From Ralstonia sp. RRA (GTDB taxonomy: Bacteria; Pseudomonadota; Gammaproteobacteria; Burkholderiales; Burkholderiaceae), in contig NZ_CP146092.1 in NCBI RefSeq assembly GCF_037023145.1, forward strand, positions 868,001 to 932,000: a stretch of DNA of 64,000 nucleotides, read 5' to 3'. Under the pieces are notes generated by a model. It was given only the letters and a program-made list of their open reading frames with translations, was not told where the DNA came from and did not search any database. Numbering within the stretch: the first letter of the stretch is position 1; each line of letters begins with the position of its first letter. Below are positions 8,127 to 17,235 of the stretch, piece by piece. The position numbers and the translations under genes are program-made.

Positions 8127-9011
8127 ATGTCTTTACGCGCACTGAGAACGCTCGTCGCCATTGCCCGTCACCGGACGTTTGCCCGCGCGGGTGAAGCCAT
8201 CGGGCTGACGCAATCGGCCGTCAGCCTGCAGGTCAAATCGTTGGAGGAGGCGTTCAACGTGCGGCTGTTCGACCGCTCGCGCCGTGAGCCCTCGCTCACG
8301 GAAGCAGGGCGCATTGTGCTCGCGCAGGCCGAGCAGATCCTGGCCCTGTACGACCGTATTCCCGATGCGCTGAGCGATGAAAAATCGCTGATCGGCCGGT
8401 TGCGTATCGGTGCCATCCAGACCGCGTTGTCCGGGCCGCTGCCCAATGCCCTGCTGACCTTGCGGCGCGATCACCCAGGGTTGCGCGTGCATGTGGCGGC
8501 CGGCATGTCCGCCGAGCTTGCACAGCGCGTGGCCGATGGCGAGTTGGATGCGGCCATCACCTCGCAGCCCGTGCGGCCGCACCCTGCGGAGCTGGTCTGG
8601 TCAACGCTCTATGAAGACCGCTTCTGGTTGCTGGCCCCACCGCAGTACGCAAAGCACGACGCGCGTGCGCTGCTGACCGAACTGCCATTCATCCGGTTTG
8701 ACGCGCAGGCATGGGCCGGCCGCATGATCGCTTCGGAGCTGCGCCGCCTGGGCGTGCGCGTGCGTGAAGAGATGGTGCTCGACAACAAGGACACCATCGT
8801 GCAGATGGTGGCGCGCGGCCTGGGCGCTGCCGTGGTGGCGCTGTCCGATGCCGTGTTGACGCAGCTGCCGCCCATCACACGCCTGCCGTTCGGCCAGCCG
8901 CAGACGCGCCGGGCCGTCGTTCTGCTTGAACATCAATCGCGCCCGGCAGAGCGCTTCACACAGGCATTGGCCGACGCGGTGGTCGAATCTGCCATGAGTA
9001 TTTCTCGTTGA
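8127..9011 (+). CDS. LysR family transcriptional regulator
   Basis: A complete 294-residue LysR regulator. The winged HTH is at 1-60 (LRTLVAIARHRTFARAGEAIGLTQSAVSLQ) and the effector-binding domain follows, with GLGAAVVALSD near residue 235. The ATG at 8127 gives the standard family N-terminus MSLRALRTL; an earlier in-frame ATG at 8085 would add 14 atypical residues. It lies upstream of the AEC transporter gene on the same strand, which it may control together with itself. It is not the missing front of the LysR remnant just before it, because it is full length and has its own start. Confidence 0.92.
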   Translation: MSLRALRTLVAIARHRTFARAGEAIGLTQSAVSLQVKSLEEAFNVRLFDRSRREPSLTEAGRIVLAQAEQILALYDRIPDALSDEKSLIGRLRIGAIQTALSGPLPNALLTLRRDHPGLRVHVAAGMSAELAQRVADGELDAAITSQPVRPHPAELVWSTLYEDRFWLLAPPQYAKHDARALLTELPFIRFDAQAWAGRMIASELRRLGVRVREEMVLDNKDTIVQMVARGLGAAVVALSDAVLTQLPPITRLPFGQPQTRRAVVLLEHQSRPAERFTQALADAVVESAMSISR

Positions 9012-9158
9012 TTGCACGATCAATCACAATGATTGCTGCTGTCACGGCGTGATAGCTTGGCGGTGTTCCTGTTCCTGATCGAGCATCGCCATGTTGTTCC
9101 GCATCTTTCCCCTGGTCTCTTCCGCGCCAAGCGCGCACTGCCACGCCGGAGTCTCGCG

Positions 9159-10112
9159 ATGACCGCCGCGATCCTGCTGGCGCTGGCGCCGGTCGCCCTG
9201 CTGGTTGCACTCGGCTACGGGCTCAAGCACACCAGCTTCATTGCCGATACGTTCTGGCCGCAGGCAGAGCGGCTCTGCTACTACGTCCTGTTGCCTGCGC
9301 TGTTTACGCACGGGCTGGCCAGTGCACACCTGCAAGCTTTGCCGGTGCTGCCGCTGGCCGGCACGCTGATCGTGGCAACCGTGGTGGTGGCGTTGGCCCT
9401 GGTGCTGACCCGGCCCTGGATGCGTGTGGACGGCGCGGCCTTCACGTCGGTGTTTCAAGGTGGGGTGCGCTTCAACAACTATGTGGGCGTGTCGCTGGCC
9501 GCAGGGCTTTTTGGTGCCAAGGGCATTGCACTGGCGGCTGTGTGCAACGCGGCCATCGTGCCAACCGTCAATCTGCTGTGCGTGCTGGTGTTTGCGCGTT
9601 TCGGTTCGGTGCGGCTGAGCGGCAAGGCGCTTGCGCGCCAGATTGTGACGAACCCGCTGGTGGTGGCGTGCGTGTTGGGCATCGCCATGCAGATCGCCGG
9701 CGTGCAGGTCCCCACGTTGATCGAGCCGGCAGTGCGTTCGCTCGGCGTGGCATCGATGCCGCTCGGCCTGCTGTGTGTGGGTGCGGCGCTGAACTTCAGT
9801 GGTGTGCGTTCATGGGTGCAGCCGGTGGCCGTGTCGTCGCTCGTCAAGTTTCTGGCCATGCCGGTGCTGACACTGGTGGTGGGCCATGCCATCGGGTTGA
9901 CCGATGTGGCGCTGATGGTCGCGCTGCTGTTCCAGGCGCTGCCGACGGCATCGTCGTCTTACATCATGGCGCGTCAGCTCGGTGGCGATGCACCGCTCAT
10001 GGCGGGCATTACCGCGGCACAGACGGTGTTGGCCGCCGCCGCCATGCCGGCCGTGATGACACTGCTGGTGGTGACGCGGGGGTTGCCGCAGGGGTTGTTC
10101 TCGGCCTTGTGA
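9159..10112 (+). CDS. AEC family (auxin efflux carrier type) transporter
   Basis: A 317-residue membrane protein with about ten hydrophobic helices and the glycine-rich PIN/AEC features (FQGGVRFNNYVG near 100-110, a second repeat starting near 165). Bacterial AEC proteins are malonate, malate or other dicarboxylate carriers or uncharacterised exporters. I chose the ATG at 9159 (MTAAILLALAPVALL) because it starts right at the first helix; upstream in-frame starts add a basic, non-family stretch. It follows the LysR gene after a 147-bp gap. Substrate unknown. Confidence 0.85.
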   Translation: MTAAILLALAPVALLVALGYGLKHTSFIADTFWPQAERLCYYVLLPALFTHGLASAHLQALPVLPLAGTLIVATVVVALALVLTRPWMRVDGAAFTSVFQGGVRFNNYVGVSLAAGLFGAKGIALAAVCNAAIVPTVNLLCVLVFARFGSVRLSGKALARQIVTNPLVVACVLGIAMQIAGVQVPTLIEPAVRSLGVASMPLGLLCVGAALNFSGVRSWVQPVAVSSLVKFLAMPVLTLVVGHAIGLTDVALMVALLFQALPTASSSYIMARQLGGDAPLMAGITAAQTVLAAAAMPAVMTLLVVTRGLPQGLFSAL

Positions 10113-10272
10113 GCGGCCACGGTTGGCGGCGGGTGGCGGTGTGCACACGCCGTCACCGTTGTTACGTTTTTGTCACGCGGGACGGGCGGTCGCGTGCTAT
10201 TGGTTGTCGTGGCAACACCAACGCTGGCGCAGACGACGCCGGCTACGACAACCAAGCCCCCACGAGCACAAC

Positions 10273-12054
10273 ATGACCCCTCTCACAGCCAACACTTGCC
10301 GTCTTGCGGCATCCGTTGCGTTGCTTTCCACCCTCACCACCCTTGCCGCTTGCGGCGGTGGTGGTGGTGACGGAACCGCCAACGCGGCTTCCACTAGCCT
10401 GAGTGGAACTGGCAGCCCCAGCCCTGGCGCCGGCCCAGGAACAGCCACCAGCGCTACGCCGCCTTATGGCATGCAAGCCTGCGCCACCCCTAACGCCTGG
10501 GGCAGCAGCACGGCCCATAGCGCATGGGTGTATCCGTCCAACAACCTGCTCGCTTACAAGACGCTCAACGCCAACGGCGACACGGTCATGGATTACTCGT
10601 CCGCCGGCTACATGGGCGGTGGCGTGACACTGCCCGCGCCTGCGGCCGCCGTCACCGTCAACCCGCTTGGTGGCGGGCAGGACGACACGCAGAACATCCA
10701 GAACGCGATCAATCAGGTGGCCGCCTTGCCGGTTGGCAGCAATGGGTTGCGCGGCGTGGTGTTGCTGGCGCCTGGCACCTTCTCGGTGGCGAACACGCTG
10801 ACGATCTCGGCGTCGGGCGTGGTCTTGCGCGGTAGCGGGTCCGGTACCAACGGTACCGTCGTCAACGACACGAGCCCGCTGCAGAACGGCACGACGCCGG
10901 CGGTGCCGACGCCCGGCACAGCCACCGGGCAGACGCTGCTGCAGGTGGGCGGCACCGGCGGCAACTACGGCATGTCGACCACGGCCAACGTGACCGACAC
11001 CTACGTCCCCGCGGGCGCGCTGTCCTTCACGCTCGACAATGCCAGCGGTTTTCATGTGGGCGATGCGGTGCTGATCCAGCGCCCCGTCACGCAGGCCTGG
11101 GTGAACTTCATGCAGATGGCCAACATGGGGCCGGGCAAGAACTGGATCTCGGTCGGCTCCACGCTCAACACACCGCGCAAGATCACGGCCATCACCGGCA
11201 ACAAGATCACGCTGGATGTGCCGGTGACCGATTCGTTTGATGCAACCTACCTGAACCCGCCTGGCACGAAAGTGAGCCTCTACACGCTGGGCGGCCAGAT
11301 CCAGCAGGTTGGCATTGAGCATCTGCGTCTTGTCGGCGTGCCGCGCACCAGCTACACGAACAACAACATGCTGGCGATGGACAACACGTCCGATGCCTGG
11401 GTGCGTGACGTGGTGGGCGACAACTTCACCTCGGGCCTGATTCTCGGCAGCAAAGCCTCGCGCCTCACCGTTACGCAGGTCGCCCTCACGCACGAGAACA
11501 ACGGTGCCGATGTGCCGTGTACCGGTGCGAAGTTTGCGGAGATCTCCGTTGGCGGCTCGCAGGTGCTGGTGGACCGCACGTCTTCAACCGGCGCGGCGGC
11601 GTCGTTCTACTACGCCACCGCAGCGCGCGTGCCGGGACCCAACGTACTGCTCAACTTCAAGGGCACGCCCGACGGTGTGTGCGGCTCCAGCTCGATCCAG
11701 CCGCATCAGCGCTGGGCCACGGGCTTGCTGATTGACGGCGCTACGCTGGCGGCTAACCCGGTCAGCGGCAACAGCTACTCGATCGACTTGTCGAATCGCG
11801 GCACCGCAGGTTCCGGCCAGGGCTGGGCAATCGGCTGGGGCGTGGTGTGGAACTCGACCGCCACCTTTAACATCCAGGCGCCGCCGGGTTCGATGAACTG
11901 GTTGATCGGCAGCACCGGTAACACGATGCCGCAGACCACAGAAACACCGGGTGATGTCGATTCGCCCAGCGTGCCTGTCGCGCCGAAGAGCCTCTATCTT
12001 GCGCAGCTCTGCCAACGTAACGGGCCAACGGCATTGACCAACATCGGCTACTGA
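10273..12054 (+). CDS. Exported lipoprotein with predicted right-handed beta-helix
   Basis: A 593-residue protein beginning with a lipoprotein signal peptide; the lipobox is LAAC with Cys27, followed by a GGGGG run and a Ser/Gly/Pro-rich spacer to about residue 65. The segment GGGQDDTQNIQNAINQVAAL (about 135-155), followed by a VVLLAPGTF-type strand and VVLRGSGSG, is the opening pattern of pectate-lyase-superfamily (Pectate_lyase_3) beta-helices. Repeated short strands rich in Asn, Thr and Gly continue for the rest. It is probably a surface or periplasmic carbohydrate-binding or carbohydrate-cleaving protein. No catalytic residues could be assigned, so a structural role is possible. Confidence 0.7.
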   Translation: MTPLTANTCRLAASVALLSTLTTLAACGGGGGDGTANAASTSLSGTGSPSPGAGPGTATSATPPYGMQACATPNAWGSSTAHSAWVYPSNNLLAYKTLNANGDTVMDYSSAGYMGGGVTLPAPAAAVTVNPLGGGQDDTQNIQNAINQVAALPVGSNGLRGVVLLAPGTFSVANTLTISASGVVLRGSGSGTNGTVVNDTSPLQNGTTPAVPTPGTATGQTLLQVGGTGGNYGMSTTANVTDTYVPAGALSFTLDNASGFHVGDAVLIQRPVTQAWVNFMQMANMGPGKNWISVGSTLNTPRKITAITGNKITLDVPVTDSFDATYLNPPGTKVSLYTLGGQIQQVGIEHLRLVGVPRTSYTNNNMLAMDNTSDAWVRDVVGDNFTSGLILGSKASRLTVTQVALTHENNGADVPCTGAKFAEISVGGSQVLVDRTSSTGAAASFYYATAARVPGPNVLLNFKGTPDGVCGSSSIQPHQRWATGLLIDGATLAANPVSGNSYSIDLSNRGTAGSGQGWAIGWGVVWNSTATFNIQAPPGSMNWLIGSTGNTMPQTTETPGDVDSPSVPVAPKSLYLAQLCQRNGPTALTNIGY

Positions 12055-12074
12055 TCGCGTAGCTGCATCGGAGG

Positions 12075-12093
12075 GATGAGGCGTTGCCTCATC
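12075..12093. terminator. Hairpin between convergent genes
   Basis: GATGAGGC-GTT-GCCTCATC gives a perfect 8-bp stem with a 3-base loop between the convergent beta-helix lipoprotein and alpha/beta hydrolase genes. There is no long T-run on either side, so it is a plausible but weak bidirectional terminator. Confidence 0.45.
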
Positions 12094-12101
12094 TCTCACC
12101 C

Positions 12102-13145
12102 TCAAAACCGCACCACATCCAGCATCGCCTGCACAAATGCCTTCGGCGCTTCCTGCGGCAGGTTGTGCCCGATGCCACCGCCGATGTTCCGGTGCTGGTA
12201 TTTGCCCGTGAACTTCTTCGCATACGCAGCCGGCTCCGGGTGCGGTGCGCCGTTGGCATCGCCTTCCATGGTGATGGTGGGCACCGCAATAGCCGGTGCG
12301 GCGGCCAGGCGTTTTTCCAGTGCATCGAACTGCGATTCACCCTCGGCCAGCCCCAGGCGCCAGCGGTAGTTGTGGATCACGACGGCTACGTGGTCTGGGT
12401 TGTCGAACGCCGTGGCGCTGCGGTCGTAGGTGGCGTCGTCAAACTTCCACGTGGGCGAGGCGAGCTTCCAGATCAGGCGGTTGAAGTCTTTGCAGTTGGC
12501 GGCATAGCCTTGTGCGCCGCGCTCCGTGGTGAAGTAGAACTGATACCACCACGCAAACTCCGCCGCCGGTGGCAGCGGCTTGCGGTTGGCCTCCTGGCTG
12601 CCGATCAGGTAGCCGCTCACTGAAACCAGCGTCTTGCAACGCTCCGGCCACAGCGCCGCGATGATGTCTGCCGTGCGTGCCCCCCAGTCGTAGCCGCCAA
12701 AGTGGGCTTGCTCGATCTTGAGCGCGTCCATGAACGCGATGATGTCGATCGCCAGCGCAGCCTGTTGCCCATTGCGCGGCGTCTCTGCCGAGCGAATGCG
12801 CGAGGTGCCATAGCCGCGCAGGTACGGCACGAGCACGCGATAGCCGGCAGCCGCCAATGCCGGGGCCACTTCTGCGTAGCTGTAAATGTCATACGGCCAG
12901 CCATTCAGCAGGATCACGGCGGGGCCGTTCTTCGGGCCCAGGTCTGCATAGCCGATGTTGAGTACGCCCGCATCAATCTGATGCAGTGTGCCGAACGGGT
13001 TGGCCTGGCCAGCCGACAGTGCATTCGATGCGGATGGCGCGGGCTGGGCATGCGCAAATTCGGCCAGCCCGAGATCGAGCACGCCAATGCTGGCGATGGT
13101 GGTGCCAAGAAGACGGCGGCGACGGAGGTTGACGGCGTTCGACAT
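12102..13145 (-). CDS. Exported alpha/beta hydrolase, epoxide hydrolase-like
   Basis: A 347-residue alpha/beta hydrolase. The N-terminus RRRRLLGTT (7-15) followed by a hydrophobic stretch resembles a twin-arginine signal. The oxyanion-hole segment is NGWP (81-84) where relatives have HGxP. The nucleophile elbow is GYDWG with Asp153, the arrangement of epoxide hydrolases and haloalkane dehalogenases, and the late GGGIGHNLPQE supplies the catalytic His. A covalent alkyl-enzyme mechanism is implied. It is divergent from nothing and lies 41 bp downstream of the cupin gene on the same strand. Substrate unknown. Confidence 0.85.
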   Translation of the reverse strand: MSNAVNLRRRRLLGTTIASIGVLDLGLAEFAHAQPAPSASNALSAGQANPFGTLHQIDAGVLNIGYADLGPKNGPAVILLNGWPYDIYSYAEVAPALAAAGYRVLVPYLRGYGTSRIRSAETPRNGQQAALAIDIIAFMDALKIEQAHFGGYDWGARTADIIAALWPERCKTLVSVSGYLIGSQEANRKPLPPAAEFAWWYQFYFTTERGAQGYAANCKDFNRLIWKLASPTWKFDDATYDRSATAFDNPDHVAVVIHNYRWRLGLAEGESQFDALEKRLAAAPAIAVPTITMEGDANGAPHPEPAAYAKKFTGKYQHRNIGGGIGHNLPQEAPKAFVQAMLDVVRF

Positions 13146-13186
13146 GGGGGCTCCCTTCAGGTGGTCGGTTGGTGGGGTGAGTGCAG

Positions 13187-13585
13187 TTAGTGAACGAGCT
13201 GAACCAGCGGCTCGCCTTTCCTGACCACGTAGGTCGCCAGCTCCGATGCCTTGCCGCTGCCGACGTTTCTTGCCGAATGCGCGACACCGGCCGGAATGAA
13301 CAGCGATTCACCGGCCTGCAGCGTCACGGGTGCCTTGCCGTCCAGCCGGTACTCAAGCGTGCCCTTCAACACGTGGGCGATCTCTTCGCCTGGATGCGCG
13401 TGGTTGGGGGCAAACGCCTTCTCATCAAAATCGACCCGCACCTGCAGGGTTTCGTAGCCATTTGCACTGAGGCCCTGGTGAACGAGGTCGGTGCGTTGCA
13501 CGCCGCCTGACTGGGCCAACGTGCTGTGGGAAGCAAGGGCGCCGCTGAGCACGAGCAGGGCGGCGGCGATTCGAATCGGTTGCAT
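13187..13585 (-). CDS. Exported cupin-domain protein
   Basis: A 132-residue protein with a Sec signal peptide (MQPIRIAAALLVLSGALASHSTLAQ) and a single cupin barrel. The metal-binding box is partly visible: HAHPGEEIAHVL, then GESLFIPAGVAHSA with the later His. Small exported cupins are often of unknown function or act as dioxygenase-like proteins. The ATG at 13585 has an AGGAGC Shine-Dalgarno and starts at the signal peptide; a start six codons earlier is possible but lacks one. It is the first gene of a two-gene unit with the alpha/beta hydrolase. Confidence 0.83.
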   Translation of the reverse strand: MQPIRIAAALLVLSGALASHSTLAQSGGVQRTDLVHQGLSANGYETLQVRVDFDEKAFAPNHAHPGEEIAHVLKGTLEYRLDGKAPVTLQAGESLFIPAGVAHSARNVGSGKASELATYVVRKGEPLVQLVH

Positions 13586-13919
13586 GGGAGCTCCTGAAAT
13601 CAAGGATGGATGACGAGGGAGGGTCCAGGAGTGGTCCGGCCGGCCTCGTTCCCTGCATTAGGCGACTGCGGTGTATCCCGCATGTTTCACCGTTCTGCGG
13701 ATTTGTATCGCTGTGTACCAACGGGCTGCGGCGACTGGGGTTTTGTATGCGCATGTATCCGGCCATGGCGGCGGTACACGGCCAGACAAAACGGGCCGCT
13801 TGCTGCTACGTGCGGGATACGTCCGCCCGCTTCAATGCATTCCGTGGCCCGACGCTGAACCGATACGAAGCAACGCCGGGCTGCGCAACCACCAACCCAT
13901 CCTTCTGAGGAGAACGATC
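13586..13919. other. Intergenic region with a long-range inverted repeat
   Basis: This 334-bp gap between the divergent cupin and repeat-protein genes must hold both promoters. GTATCCCGCA at 13673-13682 and its exact complement TGCGGGATAC at 13811-13820 are 128 bases apart, and further GTATCC/TGTATG words lie between. I see no gene in it: reading frames through it have no family resemblance. Confidence 0.4.
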
Positions 13920-14174
13920 ATGACCCGCAATCTCGCCAAGTCTTTCGCTGTTGTTGCACTCGCCGTTGCTGCTGCTGGTGCACACGCCGCCACCGCGTTT
14001 GGCGGCGCACGCGACCCGTACACCGAAGGTGCGCGTTCCGTCCAGGAGGCGCGCGACGTGTACACCGAAGGCGCTCGCTCGACCGACATCTACACGGACG
14101 GCGCCCGCACGGCCGATGTCTATACCGACGGTACGCGCAACGCTGACCCGTACTACGACGGTGCCCACGCCTGA
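13920..14174 (+). CDS. Small exported protein with DxYTDGAR decapeptide repeats
   Basis: An 84-residue protein with a Sec signal peptide (1-23, ending AHA) and a mature part made almost wholly of imperfect repeats: D32-PYTEGARS, D46-VYTEGARS, D56-IYTDGART, D66-VYTDGTRN, D76-PYYDGAHA. After the first 14-residue step the period is exactly 10. The unit is D-x-Y-T-[DE]-G-A-R-[ST]-x. The start has a clear GAGGAGAA Shine-Dalgarno. Alternating acidic, aromatic and basic residues suggest a repetitive surface or metal/ligand-binding peptide. I do not recognise the family. It lies 44 bp before an exported alpha/beta hydrolase gene. Confidence 0.8.
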   Translation: MTRNLAKSFAVVALAVAAAGAHAATAFGGARDPYTEGARSVQEARDVYTEGARSTDIYTDGARTADVYTDGTRNADPYYDGAHA

Positions 14175-14218
14175 ACGCCCGATCCACCACGCACTCGCTC
14201 AACGACTCAGGAATCGAC

Positions 14219-14992
14219 ATGTTGAAACGCAACGCCGTCTCCCTCGCATTGCTTGCACTGGGTACGGCCACCAGCGCACCGCTCCTGGCGGCAGACGCCG
14301 ACCAGCCTTCCGTGGTGATCGTGCACGGCGCCTTTGCCGATGGCTCGGATTGGGCCAAGGTCATCCCGCTGCTGCAGGCCAAGGGCGTGAAAGTCCAGGC
14401 GGTGCAGAACGGGTTGAACTCGCTGGCCGACGACGTGGCGGCCACGCGCCGGGCCATCGGCAACCAGACCGGTAAGGTCGTGCTGGTGGGGCACTCGTGG
14501 GGTGGCACGGTCATCACCGAGGCCGGCGCGGACAGCAAGGTGGCTGGGCTGGTCTATGTGGCCGCCTTCGCGCCGGATGCCGGCCAGTCGACGGAAGAGG
14601 TCGGCAAGGACTACGCACCGGCGCCCGGCATCGGCAAGCTGGTGGCGGATGCCAATGGCTATCTCTCGCTACCCGCTGCGGCACTGGCGAGCGACTTCGC
14701 TCAGGATGTGCCGGCCGCGCAGGCCCGCGTGATGGCGGCCACGCAGGGCCCCATCAAGGCAACGGCGTTTGGTGAGCGGACCACGGTGGCCGCGTGGCAG
14801 AGCAAACCGTCGTGGTTCATTGTCAGCGAGCACGACCGGATGATCCAGCCGGACCTAGAACGCGCCATGGCCAGGAAGATCGGCGCCAAGGTGACGAGCC
14901 TGCCGACCAGCCACGTGCCACAGCAGTCGCAGCCGCAGGCGGTGGCGAAGGTCATCCTCGATGCCGTGCATGCGATCGAGGTGCGCAACTGA
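14219..14992 (+). CDS. Exported alpha/beta hydrolase
   Basis: A 257-residue alpha/beta hydrolase with a Sec signal peptide (1-24, ending LLAA). It carries VHGAFADGSDW as the oxyanion region, the nucleophile elbow GHSWGG (serine near residue 92) and a late DRMIQP/SHVPQQSQP pair that supplies the Asp and His. This is the compact salicylate-esterase/EstC-like type common in Burkholderiales. It follows the DxYTDGAR repeat protein closely on the same strand and is probably cotranscribed. Substrate unknown. Confidence 0.88.
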   Translation: MLKRNAVSLALLALGTATSAPLLAADADQPSVVIVHGAFADGSDWAKVIPLLQAKGVKVQAVQNGLNSLADDVAATRRAIGNQTGKVVLVGHSWGGTVITEAGADSKVAGLVYVAAFAPDAGQSTEEVGKDYAPAPGIGKLVADANGYLSLPAAALASDFAQDVPAAQARVMAATQGPIKATAFGERTTVAAWQSKPSWFIVSEHDRMIQPDLERAMARKIGAKVTSLPTSHVPQQSQPQAVAKVILDAVHAIEVRN

Positions 14993-15029
14993 GGTGCGCG
15001 TGTGGTGCGAAGCGGTGACGGCCAGCGCG

Positions 15030-16121
15030 TCAGCTTGGCCGCTCACCCATCGCACGCAGAAAGGTCTGCTGTGCAGCCAGGAGTTCTGGATAGGTGAGCG
15101 TGCGGTAGTCGAGCGCATGCGCGCGTGCAACCTCCGCCACGCATGCGGCCAGCGCCGGATAGTGGCGGTGGCTGTAGGTCGGAAACAGATGGTGCGTGAG
15201 GTGCCAGTTCAGGCCGCCCAGCCAGTATCCGATCCACGCCGGTTGCGGTTGCCAGTCGCACGCGGTGTGGAAGGCGTGCTCGTGCCACGTGTGCGGCAAC
15301 TGGCCGGATTCTGGCGGCAGATAGAACGTCACATCGGCCCAATGCGTGCCCAGGATCAGCGCCACCAGCACGCACGACGCCAGCATCTGCCCGACAAAGT
15401 AGCCGAACGCCACCCAGCCCCAGCCGAGGCCAAGCTGATGCGCTACCCAGGCCGGCACGGCCACGGCCATCAGCAGATGCAGCGCCTTTGCACACAGAAA
15501 GGTTGCCCAACCACGCAGGCCGGGCAGCACGCGGTCTGCTTTGAGTGCGGTGAGACCGAGGCGGTCTGACCAGTCGTAAATCCAGTTGATGTAGGGCAGC
15601 GACAGCGCGGCGATCAACGGCCAGTAACGATGCTGATATCGAAATTGCGGGTACCACGGCTGAAACGGCGTCTGTCGCAGGAAGCAGTTGGCGGCAGTGT
15701 CGAGGTCGTAGTGCTCGATGTTGGCGTGCGCGTGGTGGTAATGCACATGGCGCACTGTCCAGTACGCGGGCTCGATGCCGAGGGGGATGGCGGTGAGCCG
15801 GATCATGGCGCCGTCCAACCACGCCCACGGCGACAGCGCCCGGTGCGCGCCATCGTGCAGCACGTTCATCGCCAGCAGCATCGCGAAGAACGGAAACGCG
15901 AGATACGCCACCACGAAGACGACCGGGCTCGTCGCCGTGACCATGGTCACATAGAACAGCGCCGCGCAGATCGCGAGGAACAGGCCTTTGACGATCAGGC
16001 CGAGGTCGGCAAAGCGGTGGTCGCCGTTTGCCTGCAGGTACCCATGCGCGGCACCACGCAGGTCATCCGCCAGCGTAGAGGAGCGCGGCGAGGCGTAGCG
16101 GAGCTTACTGAGATTCGGCAT
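15030..16121 (-). CDS. Membrane fatty acid desaturase
   Basis: A 363-residue integral membrane di-iron desaturase. All three histidine boxes are present: HDGAH (89-93), HVHYHHAH (125-132) and HLTHHLFP near 320, the pattern of acyl-lipid and linoleoyl-CoA-type desaturases. Hydrophobic pairs lie near 45-85 and 200-265. I chose the ATG at 16121 (MPNLSKLRY); the longer frame adds 34 residues with no membrane or family features. It overlaps the preceding gene by 17 bp and is the last of the seven-gene lipid operon, so it probably unsaturates the acyl chain of that pathway's product. Confidence 0.88.
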   Translation of the reverse strand: MPNLSKLRYASPRSSTLADDLRGAAHGYLQANGDHRFADLGLIVKGLFLAICAALFYVTMVTATSPVVFVVAYLAFPFFAMLLAMNVLHDGAHRALSPWAWLDGAMIRLTAIPLGIEPAYWTVRHVHYHHAHANIEHYDLDTAANCFLRQTPFQPWYPQFRYQHRYWPLIAALSLPYINWIYDWSDRLGLTALKADRVLPGLRGWATFLCAKALHLLMAVAVPAWVAHQLGLGWGWVAFGYFVGQMLASCVLVALILGTHWADVTFYLPPESGQLPHTWHEHAFHTACDWQPQPAWIGYWLGGLNWHLTHHLFPTYSHRHYPALAACVAEVARAHALDYRTLTYPELLAAQQTFLRAMGERPS

Positions 16122-17235
16122 GGGGTGAAGATTGCAACGGCGTGCCCGTACGCAGCGCATGCCACAGGCCGCAGGCGAGGCCATGCACACCCAGCGCAGT
16201 GGCCAGGCCATTGGAGAGCGCATCGCCAGTACCGCACACGCGGATCATCAGCGCAGGCAGCGCGAGCGCCAGCAAAGACCACAGCCAGCGGCCCCACGTG
16301 CGTCCGTCCGACAGGCCGCCCAGTGCAACCGTCAGCAGCAGGATGAGCGCGAACCACGCGGCCTGCCAGTGGCTTGGCCAGAAACCATCGGTGCGCACAT
16401 AGTCGATCACCACGCCAAAGAGCAACACGCCGCCGGTGGCAATCCAGCCGACAGGTGTCACGCGCGTGTCGCGCTGCAGATGCGGCGCACGCAGGCCGAG
16501 CCAGTGCAGCGCAGGCACGATGTTGGCCCAGAACGGGTTGTCGCTGTGCGTGGGCTTGTGTACGCCATAGCGGATCGGCACGCCGGGCAGGGCGCGCTGG
16601 TAGGTGCCGAACACCTTGTCCCACAGCAGCAGCGTGCCGCCGAAGTTGCGGTCGATGTATTCCGGGTTGCAGCCGTGGTGCACGCGGTGGTTGGCTGGCG
16701 TGACCATGAACGTGTCGAGCACGCCCGAGCTGCCCACCAGCCCGCAGTGGTTGTAGAACTGCACGGAATAATGCAGGCCCGACACCGCCGCAAACATCTC
16801 CGGAGTTACACCCAGCAGCGCCAGCGGCACAAAAAATGGCAGCGACGTCAGCGAAGACAGCCACGCATTGCGCACCCCCAGCGACAGGTTGAAGTGCTCG
16901 CCCTCGTGATGCACCGCGTGAATGGCCCACAGGAAGCTGAACCGATGATGCATGCGGTGCAGCCAGTAGAAGCCCAGATCCCATGCCACAAAGGCAAAGG
17001 CCCAGCCGATGACCGGGGGCCAACTGTCTACCCAATGCAGGCTGGCATTGGCATACAGCCAGGTGAAGCCGGCCACCTCCAGGCCGCGGCACAACCACAT
17101 CAGCACGTGACCGGAGTTCAGGTTGAGGATGACGTCACGCCACGGCAGCGGCTGGCCGCGCCACCATTTGAGCGCAGCCAGCTCCAGCAGCACGCAGCCG
17201 AGCATCAGGGCCAGCGGCAGGGCAAATGCATTCAT
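16105..17235 (-). CDS. Sterol desaturase / fatty acid hydroxylase family protein
   Basis: A 376-residue membrane di-iron oxygenase. Its histidine clusters are HRMHH (93-97), HAVHH (106-110) and HRVHHG (183-188), the order found in the fatty acid hydroxylase superfamily. Several hydrophobic helices surround them, and after about residue 250 there is an extra C-terminal membrane region. Family members hydroxylate or desaturate sterols, sphingoid bases, alkylglycerols or carotenoids. It overlaps the PAP2 gene by 4 bp and the desaturase gene by 17 bp. In this operon a hydroxylation of a long-chain lipid is the simplest guess. Confidence 0.88.
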   Translation of the reverse strand: MNAFALPLALMLGCVLLELAALKWWRGQPLPWRDVILNLNSGHVLMWLCRGLEVAGFTWLYANASLHWVDSWPPVIGWAFAFVAWDLGFYWLHRMHHRFSFLWAIHAVHHEGEHFNLSLGVRNAWLSSLTSLPFFVPLALLGVTPEMFAAVSGLHYSVQFYNHCGLVGSSGVLDTFMVTPANHRVHHGCNPEYIDRNFGGTLLLWDKVFGTYQRALPGVPIRYGVHKPTHSDNPFWANIVPALHWLGLRAPHLQRDTRVTPVGWIATGGVLLFGVVIDYVRTDGFWPSHWQAAWFALILLLTVALGGLSDGRTWGRWLWSLLALALPALMIRVCGTGDALSNGLATALGVHGLACGLWHALRTGTPLQSSPHAESQ

